Shown: positions 1-5,440 of the stretch, piece after piece
Numbering within the stretch: the first letter of the stretch is position 1
How the letters are laid out: each line of letters starts with the position of its first letter
From: an uncultured Bacteroidota bacterium
Lineage (GTDB): Bacteria; Bacteroidota; Bacteroidia; Flavobacteriales; Flavobacteriaceae
DNA length: 5,440 bases
Direction of reading: 5' to 3'
Assembly: GCA_903837025.1 (NCBI GenBank)
Contig: CAILTC010000264.1
Location: forward strand, 1-5,440
The notes under the pieces: model-generated
What the model was told of the DNA's origin: nothing
What the model saw: the letters and a program-made list of their open reading frames with translations, nothing else
Databases searched by the model: none
Made by a program: the position numbers and the translations under genes

Positions 1-11
1 GTTTAAAAAAA

Positions 12-1307
12 TCACTTCAAAATTCCTGCTTTATAAGTCGCAATGGCTCTATCTCTGGCAAAAGCATGTTCTACCATGGGTTTTCCGTATCCCAAATCGA
101 ATTCAGGAATCCATTTTCGAATATAAATTCCTTTTTCATCGAATTTCTTGAGTTGAATTTCGGGATTGAAAACCCTAAAATAAGGCACAGCATCGCAACC
201 CGTTCCGGCAGCCCATTGCCAATTTCCTACATTAGCAGACAACTCAAAATCTAATAATTTCTCGGCAAAATAGGCTTCGCCCCATTGCCAGTTAATCAAT
301 AAATGCTTGCACAAGAAACTCGCCACCACCATTCGCACCCGATTGTGCATATATCCGGTTTCATTCAATTCGCGCATTCCGGCGTCAACCATAGGATATC
401 CGGTAGTTCCCGAACACCAACGTTTGAAATCTTCTTCATTATTGCGCCACTGAATTCCGTCATAAGCCGATTTGAAATTATTTGTAACCACCTTTGGAAA
501 ACTGAATAAAATTTGCATGAAAAATTCTCTCCAAATCAATTCACTCAAAAAAACTTCATTTTTATTCGAAGCCCAGTGTACTAATTTTCGAATGCTTACG
601 GTTCCAAAACGCAGATGAGGCGAAAGATGGGTTGTACTATCTAAAGCTGGAAAATCACGAGTTTGGTGGTAATTAGCAACGTTTTTTAAGTTGTGTGGGA
701 TAACTTTTATAGGACTTTCTTCGAAACCGATTTGTTCCAAAGTAGGGAAAGCAAAGCTGTTTTTATCAAAATTAGAAAACAAATCCGTGGCGTCATATTC
801 AGGAATCTGAGGTGTCGATTTGTATTTTTCCAACCACTTATTTTTATAAGGCGTATAAATCGTATAGGGCAATCCATCGGCTTTTGTAATTTCTTTTTCT
901 TCGAAAATTACTTGGTCTTTAAATGAAAAACAAGCTGTTTTATTGGCTTCCAAAACTTCGCTAATAGCCAAATCTCTTTTGATGGCAAATGGCTCATAAT
1001 CCTTATTAAAGAAAACTTCCTTAACATCAAATTCTTGAATAAGTGCTTGCCAAACTTCTTGAGTTTTTCCTTTTTTTACCAAAAGAGAACTCCCCATTTC
1101 CTGCAATTTCTTATTTATTTTCGAAAGTGAATCATGAATAAAACCAACTCGAGGATCGTTTTTTGGTAAACTATCTAAAATATTTTCGTCGAAAATAAAC
1201 AATGGAATAACCGGATATTTTGATTCCAAAGCGTGTAACAAACCTACATTATCTTCTAATCGCAAATCTCTCCTGAACCAGAAAAAGGTTATTCCTTGTT
1301 TATTCAT
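12..1307 (-). CDS. Class I DNA photolyase / cryptochrome family protein, probable CPD photolyase
   Basis: This flavoprotein probably uses blue light to split UV-induced cyclobutane pyrimidine dimers in DNA. At 431 aa it is somewhat shorter than the E. coli enzyme (472 aa). The N-terminal photolyase alpha/beta domain begins with FFWFRRDLRLEDN (8-20). The C-terminal FAD-binding domain carries HLRFG (231-235), ELIWREF (256-262), TGYPMVDAGMREL (302-314) and MHNRVRM (320-326). By alignment from memory to E. coli PhrB, the dimer-contacting residues are kept (E256, W259, N322, M326, W365), as are the electron-transfer tryptophans (W297, W340, W363) and the asparagine near flavin N5 (N359). This favours a repair enzyme over a pure light sensor. 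Residues that contact the folate antenna in E. coli appear replaced in the YEPFAIKRD stretch (104-112), so the antenna may differ or be absent. The ATG overlaps the stop of the SRPBCC gene by one base (TAATG), suggesting translational coupling. phrB is a possible symbol, but a cryptochrome role is not excluded. Confidence 0.93.
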   Translation of the reverse strand: MNKQGITFFWFRRDLRLEDNVGLLHALESKYPVIPLFIFDENILDSLPKNDPRVGFIHDSLSKINKKLQEMGSSLLVKKGKTQEVWQALIQEFDVKEVFFNKDYEPFAIKRDLAISEVLEANKTACFSFKDQVIFEEKEITKADGLPYTIYTPYKNKWLEKYKSTPQIPEYDATDLFSNFDKNSFAFPTLEQIGFEESPIKVIPHNLKNVANYHQTRDFPALDSTTHLSPHLRFGTVSIRKLVHWASNKNEVFLSELIWREFFMQILFSFPKVVTNNFKSAYDGIQWRNNEEDFKRWCSGTTGYPMVDAGMRELNETGYMHNRVRMVVASFLCKHLLINWQWGEAYFAEKLLDFELSANVGNWQWAAGTGCDAVPYFRVFNPEIQLKKFDEKGIYIRKWIPEFDLGYGKPMVEHAFARDRAIATYKAGILK

Positions 1308-1768
1308 TATTTCGAATTGAAAATTTCGTCCACTTTAATCACTCTATGATTAAAAATTTCCTTCAACTTATTTTTCACCATAAGCGAATTCATAATTCGA
1401 CCAATAAAACCTAATGGCAAGGCATAATGAACCACATCGGTCATTTTTGTTCCGTTTTCCGTTGGCTCAAAAAAGTGTTTGTGATGCCAAAGAGCGTAAG
1501 GACCAAAACGTTGCTCATCAATAAAATAACTATTTTCTTTCACGAAAGTGATTTCGGTTACCCAAGTCAACTTTAAACCCAACAACGGCGATACTTTATA
1601 CTGGATTATTTGTCCGGCATACATCGATTTATTGTCGAAATCCGTTATTTGAAAACCCATTGTTTCAGGAGTTATTTTTTGTAAATTTCTCGGACTCGAG
1701 AAAAAAGCCCAACATTCTTCGACAGTTGCGTTTATATGCTGAACCGTTTCTTTTTTATATACTTTCAT
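1307..1768 (-). CDS. SRPBCC-fold protein, putative lipid or small-ligand binding, function unknown
   Basis: This 153-aa soluble protein resembles the SRPBCC (START/polyketide cyclase-like) family, which forms a helix-grip fold with a hydrophobic ligand cavity. Visible family-like features are an opening strand followed by VEECWAFFSSPRNLQKITP (16-34), a central stretch with DEQRFGPYALWHHKHFFEP (84-102), a strand DVVHYALPLG (111-120) and a C-terminal amphipathic helix (about 121-149). No signal peptide or transmembrane segment is evident. Related proteins are known beside photolyase genes in several bacteria, and some are loosely annotated as cell division inhibitors; that label has little support. 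Its start lies 14 bp inside the lycopene cyclase gene in another frame, and its TAA shares one base with the photolyase ATG, so its production is probably tied to both. A role in binding a hydrophobic molecule, such as a carotenoid or isoprenoid, is a guess from context only. Confidence 0.85.
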   Translation of the reverse strand: MKVYKKETVQHINATVEECWAFFSSPRNLQKITPETMGFQITDFDNKSMYAGQIIQYKVSPLLGLKLTWVTEITFVKENSYFIDEQRFGPYALWHHKHFFEPTENGTKMTDVVHYALPLGFIGRIMNSLMVKNKLKEIFNHRVIKVDEIFNSK

Positions 1769-2447
1769 TTTTTTGTTTTTCTATTTTTTGAATCAAAACC
1801 AAACTCATCAAGAGCATAGTAAATGCGTAACCTATATCTTCAATTGGGATGGTTCCAAGTCTTATTCCTAAGTTTTGAGCGTTGTTATAAATCACTACCG
1901 GTTCATCAATAAAACTTCCCGTAAGAATTCCGTTGACCACTGAAAAAGGAACTAGAATAATCAGGAATGTAATAAAAAAAGTATTCAGAATATGAGGAAC
2001 TTTAAAAAATGTATAGGTTAAAACCATTACCAAAACACTGTAATTTATCGCTGTATATAATTGATCATAATGCAAAATAATAGTTGGCAAAAGTATTATT
2101 ATAAGCAACCCATAAATACTCCGCACCGTTTTGTCTGATAAGGAAACCTTTGGATAAAAATAATGAAAAGCAAAGTGTATAAAAATACTCGAATACGGAA
2201 TGCAGATAAAAAAGAGCCATTCTTCTATGGGCAAACCAAATAATTCTATTCCGGAATGATACCGAGGATTAAAACGCCAAACACCTATTTTCGTGAAGAT
2301 TATATCCCAAATTATAAAGAAAACTGCCGTCATAAAAATAGATAAAAAAACAGATTTCCATCGTTTTATATATTTCATTCTGCTTTCGAAACTATACAGA
2401 AACGGAATCAAAAATGAAGCGATATTTAAAAAAAAATATAAGGACAT
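1755..2447 (-). CDS. crtYcd: Fused two-domain lycopene cyclase (CrtYcd type)
   Basis: This membrane protein should cyclise both ends of lycopene to give beta-carotene. At 230 aa it fits the length of two fused lycopene cyclase domains, homologous to the separate CrtYc and CrtYd subunits of actinobacteria and to the fused cyclases of archaea and the N-terminal part of fungal bifunctional enzymes. The duplication is visible: PIEEWLFF (73-80) in the first half corresponds to PIEDIGYAF (201-209) in the second, each preceded by a glycine-containing segment and lying at the start of a membrane helix. The first half also has the family-typical WD (47-48) and GVWRFNPRY (55-63). About seven hydrophobic segments can be seen, near residues 2-18, 33-53, 75-96, 109-125, 131-149, 153-175 and 203-219. 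It is not the FAD-type CrtY, as there is no N-terminal dinucleotide-binding motif. A 161-bp gap separates it from crtZ, with a possible promoter of its own at 2481-2516. Its end overlaps the SRPBCC gene by 14 bp. Confidence 0.92.
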   Translation of the reverse strand: MSLYFFLNIASFLIPFLYSFESRMKYIKRWKSVFLSIFMTAVFFIIWDIIFTKIGVWRFNPRYHSGIELFGLPIEEWLFFICIPYSSIFIHFAFHYFYPKVSLSDKTVRSIYGLLIIILLPTIILHYDQLYTAINYSVLVMVLTYTFFKVPHILNTFFITFLIILVPFSVVNGILTGSFIDEPVVIYNNAQNLGIRLGTIPIEDIGYAFTMLLMSLVLIQKIEKQKNESI

Positions 2448-2480
2448 ATTATTTTATAACAAATAGTTAATCATTTAAGA

Positions 2481-2516
2481 CAAAGATAAACATACAATTA
2501 GCGTCATTTAGACAAA
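2481..2516 (-). promoter_or_regulatory. Possible internal promoter before the lycopene cyclase gene
   Basis: TATCTTTG (2488-2481, minus strand) fits the -7 consensus TAnnTTTG, with an upstream TTTG at 2516-2513. The 24-bp spacing is at or slightly beyond the usual upper limit. The element lies 33 bp before the cyclase ATG, leaving a normal short leader. An 11-base stretch ATTGTATGTTT (2498-2488) differs by one base from ATTGTATATTT (5420-5410) in the crtI promoter region, a possible common regulatory sequence or an AT-rich coincidence. If active, it would drive cyclase, SRPBCC and photolyase separately from crtI-crtB-crtZ. Confidence 0.35.
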
Positions 2517-2599
2517 TGAGACCAGAGAGCTTGCTCAAATAAGAGAAGTAAATCACATAACGAGAGCAACTAATGTGATTTTTGCTTCGTCGAAATGAC
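2503..2599 (-). repeat. REP-like imperfect palindromic element between crtZ and the cyclase gene
   Basis: The element is bounded by inverted 7-mers GTCATTT (2503-2509) and AAATGAC (2593-2599). Inside is a perfect 9-bp inverted repeat, AAATCACAT (2550-2558) and ATGTGATTT (2573-2581), around a 14-base loop. On the minus strand the left arm begins GTCATTTCGACGAAG and then runs into the 9-bp stem. From memory, short palindromes starting with GTCATTTCGA are dispersed between genes in many Flavobacteriaceae; this copy looks degenerate in its other arm. It fills most of the 161-bp gap, which has no gene. Only one copy lies in the window, so its repetitive nature cannot be shown here. Confidence 0.5.
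2550..2581 (-). other. Potential RNA hairpin downstream of crtZ
   Basis: The transcript could form a 9-bp stem (AAATCACAT with ATGTGATTT) closing a 14-base loop. It sits 28 bp after the crtZ stop codon. The stem has only three G-C pairs and is not followed by a T-run, so it is not a convincing terminator. It could instead mark an RNA processing or stability boundary between the crtI-crtB-crtZ part and the downstream genes. It forms the core of the REP-like element. Confidence 0.4.
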
Positions 2600-2608
2600 A
2601 AATGGATA

Positions 2609-3049
2609 TTAAAATTTGAAATATTTCAAAGGGACAAATAACATCCCGAAACACTCACCTTCGTGTTTTCCTAAATGCTTATGATGCACTTTATGCCCTT
2701 TTCGCAAACCCAATAAATAGTTGTTTTTGGTATTTTTTAAGAATTTAAAACGTTGATGAATCATGATATCATGCACAATAAAATAGCTCATTCCGTAAGC
2801 AAAAATTCCTAAACCAATGAAAAATCGATAATCAAAATCTGCCTCGGAACCATAATAAAACAACAGAATACTTGGTATGGCAAAAATCACAAAAAAAGCA
2901 TCATTACGTTCGAAAATATGTGCATATTTTGGCTGATGATGATCTTCGTGCAAGTACCACAAGAAACCGTGCATCACAAATTTATGAGTGCACCAAGTTA
3001 CGCATTCCATAAGTAGATAAGTAGCTAAAAAAATAAAAAAAGATATCAT
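2609..3049 (-). CDS. crtZ: Beta-carotene 3-hydroxylase, membrane di-iron fatty acid hydroxylase family
   Basis: The enzyme should add hydroxyl groups at C3 and C3' of beta-carotene, giving cryptoxanthin and then zeaxanthin, in the cytoplasmic membrane. The 146-aa protein shows the complete set of histidine motifs that hold the non-haem di-iron centre: HKFVMH (22-27, HX4H), HEDHH (34-38, HX2HH), HDIMIH (93-98, HDX3H) and HKVHH (119-123, HX2HH). Hydrophobic segments lie at about 1-18, 51-66 and 76-92. Length, motif order and the HDIMIH and GHKVHH contexts fit bacterial CrtZ rather than the longer sterol desaturases of the same superfamily. It starts 36 bp after crtB with no Shine-Dalgarno sequence, as is usual in Bacteroidota, and is probably in the same transcript as crtI and crtB. 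No partner ketolase is present, so zeaxanthin is the expected product of this locus. Confidence 0.95.
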   Translation of the reverse strand: MISFFIFLATYLLMECVTWCTHKFVMHGFLWYLHEDHHQPKYAHIFERNDAFFVIFAIPSILLFYYGSEADFDYRFFIGLGIFAYGMSYFIVHDIMIHQRFKFLKNTKNNYLLGLRKGHKVHHKHLGKHEGECFGMLFVPLKYFKF

Positions 3050-3085
3050 TTTAAGACATTTAAAAGGTGAAATTAATTTTGAAAT

Positions 3086-3925
3086 TTATACTAATTTCAA
3101 TTTGTAAGATACGAATGAATTGGCAAACAAGCGCGCTTTTGTATAATTAGAAACTCGAATTCTTTCGTTTCCAATTTTATGATAAGGTGTGTTTTCCAAC
3201 TTCTTTAATAATTTTTTATAATAAACATAAGCGGTATAAACTCCGAATTTAGCCTCCATTGGTAATTTTTGAATCCCTTGAAAAGCAATTCTAAAATCTT
3301 CTTCTATCTCTTTAATAATTGAATTTTTAGCATTTTCATCAAAAGATTTTAAATCAAATCCCGGGAAATAATTACGATTCAAAACCAGATTATCATCTTT
3401 TAAATCCCTCAAGAAATTAACTTTCTGAAAAGCCGAACCCAATCGCATGGCTTCGTTTTTTAGCTCCTCATATATAGTGTCATTCCCATTAACAAAAACT
3501 TTCAAACACATCAGCCCAACTACATCGGCGGATCCATAAATATATTCTTGATATTCTTCAGTGTTATTATAGTCCGACTTCACCAAATCCATTTTCATAC
3601 TTTTTAGAAAAGACTGAATCAAATCATCAGAAATAGAGTATTTTTTTACTGTATATTGAAATGAATTCAGAATTGGATTCAAACTAATACCTAATTTTTG
3701 AGCTTTGTAATATTCCTTTTCAAAATCATTTATCAAACTTTCTTTGTCGAAACCATGAAAAGAATCTACAATTTCGTCCGCAAAACGAACAAAACCATAT
3801 ATGCTATAAATGGCATCACGAATACTTGGCGAAAGCATATAAACGGCCATCGAAAAAGAAGTGCTATAGCTTTTTGTTACCAAAACACTGCATTTGAAAG
3901 ACACATCATCAAATAATTTTTTCAT
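3086..3925 (-). CDS. crtB: Phytoene synthase (squalene/phytoene synthase family)
   Basis: The enzyme joins two geranylgeranyl diphosphates head to head, through prephytoene diphosphate, to make 15-cis-phytoene, the first committed carotenoid step. The 279-aa protein is a single trans-isoprenyl synthase domain with both Mg-binding aspartate-rich motifs: DEIVD (50-54, in FVRFADEIVD) and the second around NFLRDLKDD (170-178). Other family marks are the N-terminal SYSTSF (19-24) and YIYGSADVVGLM (128-139). Family members include dehydrosqualene and squalene synthases, which have similar motifs; the choice of phytoene synthase rests largely on the neighbouring crtI, cyclase and crtZ. The ATG is 5 bp after the crtI stop, so the two are surely co-transcribed. 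The GGPP substrate must come from a synthase encoded outside the window. Confidence 0.95.
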   Translation of the reverse strand: MKKLFDDVSFKCSVLVTKSYSTSFSMAVYMLSPSIRDAIYSIYGFVRFADEIVDSFHGFDKESLINDFEKEYYKAQKLGISLNPILNSFQYTVKKYSISDDLIQSFLKSMKMDLVKSDYNNTEEYQEYIYGSADVVGLMCLKVFVNGNDTIYEELKNEAMRLGSAFQKVNFLRDLKDDNLVLNRNYFPGFDLKSFDENAKNSIIKEIEEDFRIAFQGIQKLPMEAKFGVYTAYVYYKKLLKKLENTPYHKIGNERIRVSNYTKARLFANSFVSYKLKLV

Positions 3926-3930
3926 AATTT

Positions 3931-5400
3931 CTATTTATTTGAAAGTTGTTTTGTTATTAAATCCGAAACTATTTTACCCGATATTATAGAAGGAGGCACT
4001 CCTGGACCAGGAACCGTTAATTGTCCTGTAAAGAATAAATTCTTGACTTTTTTACTCTTAATTTTTGGTCTTAAAAAGGCCGTCTGCGTCAAAATATTAG
4101 CTAATCCGTAGGCGTTTCCTTTATACGAATTATAGTCTTTGACAAAATCATTTACACAATAACTTTCTTTAAAAAGTATATTTTCTGTTACTTTTTGATT
4201 GGTCAATTGCTCGAATCTACGGATGATATTTTCGAAATATTCCGCTCTAATTTCAGGTGTATCTTCAATTCCGGGTGCAATTGGAATTAGAAATATTCCT
4301 GCTTCCTTCCCTTTTGGAGCTACAATAGAATCGGTTTTACTAGGGAAACTGGCGTAAAATAATGGTTTTTCAGGCCATTTTGGATCATCGTAAATATCCT
4401 TAGCATGCACATCAAAATCAGTGTCAAAAAACAATGTATGATGGGAAACATTCTCTATTTTTTTATCAAAACCGACATAAAAAAGTAATGATGAAGGGGC
4501 AAAAACTTTTGTATCCCAATATTTTTCGGAATAGCCACGATATTCTTTATCTAATAAAGTTTCGGTGTGATGATAATCAGCGCCACTTAAAACAATATCT
4601 GATTTAATTATATTACCGTTTGAAATCACACTTTTCACAGTGCCATTTTCGACCAAAATTTTCACCACATTTTGATTAGTTTCAATTTTCACTCCCAATG
4701 ATTCGGCAAGATTTACCATGGCGTTAACCACTTCGTACATTCCTCCTTGAGGATGCCAAGTTCCCAAGCCAAAATCGGCGTAATTCATGAAACTATAAAA
4801 AGATGGCGTATTCGAAGGTTTTGCACCAAGAAACAAAACAGGAAATTCCATTATTTGTCTCAATTTATGACTTTTAATTCTTTTTCTAACCGAAGTTCGA
4901 ATAGTCGTAAAAAACTCATTCACTTTTTTTATCGTGACCGGAGTGATCAATTCGGTTATTGAAATTCCGGGACGATAAACCAAATCTTTGATGGCAACAT
5001 CATAATTAAATTTGGCATTTTTCAAAAACAAGTCCAAATGCTTAGCACTGCCGGTTTCTTCCTTTTCGAAAATAGTGAGAATATCAGGAAGGTTATCCGG
5101 AATTTCAATCGAATCTAAAGTATCGAAATACACTTCATAAGCAGGATTCAGTTTTTCTAAGGTATAATAATCCGAAGGCTTCTTTCCGAAATCGGAGAAA
5201 AATTTCTCAAATACATCTGGCATCCAATACCAAGTTGGACCAATGTCAAAAGTAAAGCCGTCTTTAGTAAGTTGCCTTGCTCTACCGCCAACAGTAGCGT
5301 TCTTTTCGAGAATTGTAACATCAAAACCTTCCTTCGCTAAATAGCAAGAAGCTGCTAAAGCGGAGAATCCTGAACCGATAATTGTGATTGTTTTTTTCAT
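3931..5400 (-). CDS. crtI: Phytoene desaturase (lycopene-forming), FAD-dependent
   Basis: This FAD oxidoreductase is expected to carry out the successive desaturations that convert phytoene to red lycopene at the membrane. The 489-aa protein is full length for CrtI. The N-terminal dinucleotide-binding fold has GSGFSALAA (9-17), an acidic residue at the end of the second strand (E32) and GGRAR (38-42), followed by FDIGPTWYWMP (51-61). The C-terminal carotenoid dehydrogenase signature is FFTGQLTVPGPGVPPSIISG (456-475), preceded by NAYGL (429-433). The number of desaturation steps cannot be read from sequence; four are inferred because a lycopene cyclase follows. This is the first gene of the cluster in the window. 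Its ATG is the only methionine before the FAD motif, which fixes the start. It lies 8 bp downstream of a TAnnTTTG element and abuts a perfect inverted repeat, so regulation at this point is likely. Confidence 0.96.
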   Translation of the reverse strand: MKKTITIIGSGFSALAASCYLAKEGFDVTILEKNATVGGRARQLTKDGFTFDIGPTWYWMPDVFEKFFSDFGKKPSDYYTLEKLNPAYEVYFDTLDSIEIPDNLPDILTIFEKEETGSAKHLDLFLKNAKFNYDVAIKDLVYRPGISITELITPVTIKKVNEFFTTIRTSVRKRIKSHKLRQIMEFPVLFLGAKPSNTPSFYSFMNYADFGLGTWHPQGGMYEVVNAMVNLAESLGVKIETNQNVVKILVENGTVKSVISNGNIIKSDIVLSGADYHHTETLLDKEYRGYSEKYWDTKVFAPSSLLFYVGFDKKIENVSHHTLFFDTDFDVHAKDIYDDPKWPEKPLFYASFPSKTDSIVAPKGKEAGIFLIPIAPGIEDTPEIRAEYFENIIRRFEQLTNQKVTENILFKESYCVNDFVKDYNSYKGNAYGLANILTQTAFLRPKIKSKKVKNLFFTGQLTVPGPGVPPSIISGKIVSDLITKQLSNK

Positions 5401-5433
5401 TTGTTTAACAAATATACAATAAAGTTAAACAAA
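5400..5433. promoter_or_regulatory. Perfect 10-bp inverted repeat, candidate operator before crtI
   Basis: TTTGTTTAAC (5400-5409) and GTTAAACAAA (5424-5433) are exact reverse complements, with 14 bp between them. The repeat encloses nearly the whole TATATTTG element and touches the first base of the crtI start codon. A dimeric regulator bound here would cover the promoter and block it. Carotenoid operons in several phyla are controlled by MerR-type light- and B12-responsive repressors (CarH/LitR family). No such gene is in the window, so the regulator's identity is inference. AT-rich DNA can form short palindromes by chance, but ten matching pairs with central G/C bases at this position is unlikely to be accidental. 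Confidence 0.55.
5409..5433 (-). promoter_or_regulatory. Candidate crtI promoter with Bacteroidota -7 element
   Basis: On the minus strand, TATATTTG (5416-5409) matches the Bacteroidota -7 consensus TAnnTTTG exactly. A TTTG (5433-5430) lies upstream, but the 13-bp spacing is shorter than the roughly 17-23 bp usual for the -33 element, and no better TTG is found in the remaining bases of the window. Only 8 bp separate TATATTTG from the crtI ATG, so a transcript from here would be leaderless or nearly so. An undetected promoter further upstream remains possible. Confidence 0.5.
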
Positions 5434-5440
5434 ATAAAAA

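Noticed and set aside
1..14. T-run of seven directly after the photolyase stop codon on the minus strand, as a possible terminator
   Set aside because: No stem precedes the run, and the window ends before any downstream structure could be seen.
66..254. Open frame of 62 codons on the plus strand
   Set aside because: It lies wholly inside the photolyase gene on the opposite strand and the product has no recognisable family features. It is an antisense shadow.
303..509. Open frame of 68 codons on the plus strand
   Set aside because: It is antisense to the conserved FAD-binding part of the photolyase; the reading frame exists by virtue of that gene's codon use.
693..926. Open frame of 77 codons on the plus strand
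   Set aside because: It is antisense to the photolyase linker region, with Phe/Arg-rich low-complexity product and no family resemblance.
2448..2608. A small gene in the crtZ-cyclase gap
   Set aside because: No open frame of useful length with a start codon and family features is present; the gap is explained by the palindromic element and a possible promoter.
3050..3085. Possible promoter or terminator between crtB and crtZ
   Set aside because: The 36 AT-rich bases contain no TAnnTTTG element and no convincing hairpin; it appears to be a simple operon spacer.
3698..3916. Open frame of 72 codons on the plus strand
   Set aside because: It is antisense to the N-terminal region of crtB, which carries the conserved aspartate-rich motif.
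4747..4962. Open frame of 71 codons on the plus strand
   Set aside because: It is antisense to the middle of crtI; the product is basic and resembles no known protein.

Overview
The window looks like an AT-rich Bacteroidota chromosome, most likely a Flavobacterium-type member of the Flavobacteriaceae. The reasons are the base composition, the lack of Shine-Dalgarno sequences before the genes, two sites matching the Bacteroidota -7 promoter element TAnnTTTG, and the protein families present. The genus is inferred from pattern and not proven.

All six genes lie on the minus strand, so transcription runs from high to low coordinates: crtI (phytoene desaturase, 5400-3931), crtB (phytoene synthase, 3925-3086), crtZ (beta-carotene hydroxylase, 3049-2609), a 161-bp gap, a fused two-domain lycopene cyclase (2447-1755), an SRPBCC-fold protein (1768-1307) and a class I photolyase-like protein (1307-12). 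The first three are tightly packed (gaps of 5 and 36 bp). The last three overlap (14 bp, then 1 bp as TAATG), which suggests coupled translation. The window holds only 40 bp upstream of crtI and 11 bp downstream of the photolyase, so the cluster may continue on both sides.

Together CrtB (GGPP to phytoene), CrtI (phytoene to lycopene), the cyclase (lycopene to beta-carotene) and CrtZ (beta-carotene to zeaxanthin) form a complete path from GGPP to a yellow xanthophyll. There is no ketolase (crtW) and no GGPP synthase (crtE) here; the latter must be encoded elsewhere. Adding a DNA photolyase makes the locus look like a light-protection unit: pigment against photo-oxidation, photolyase against UV lesions.

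The non-coding DNA carries two notable structures. Directly before crtI, a perfect 10-bp inverted repeat with a 14-bp spacer surrounds a TATATTTG element only 8 bp from the ATG. This is a candidate operator/promoter and would give an almost leaderless mRNA. The crtZ-cyclase gap holds a REP-like palindromic element and, at its downstream edge, a possible internal promoter for the cyclase-SRPBCC-photolyase part. The pathway itself is of a known type; I do not see a clearly new biological system. The operator-like repeat, the palindromic element and the undefined role of the SRPBCC protein deserve the most attention.
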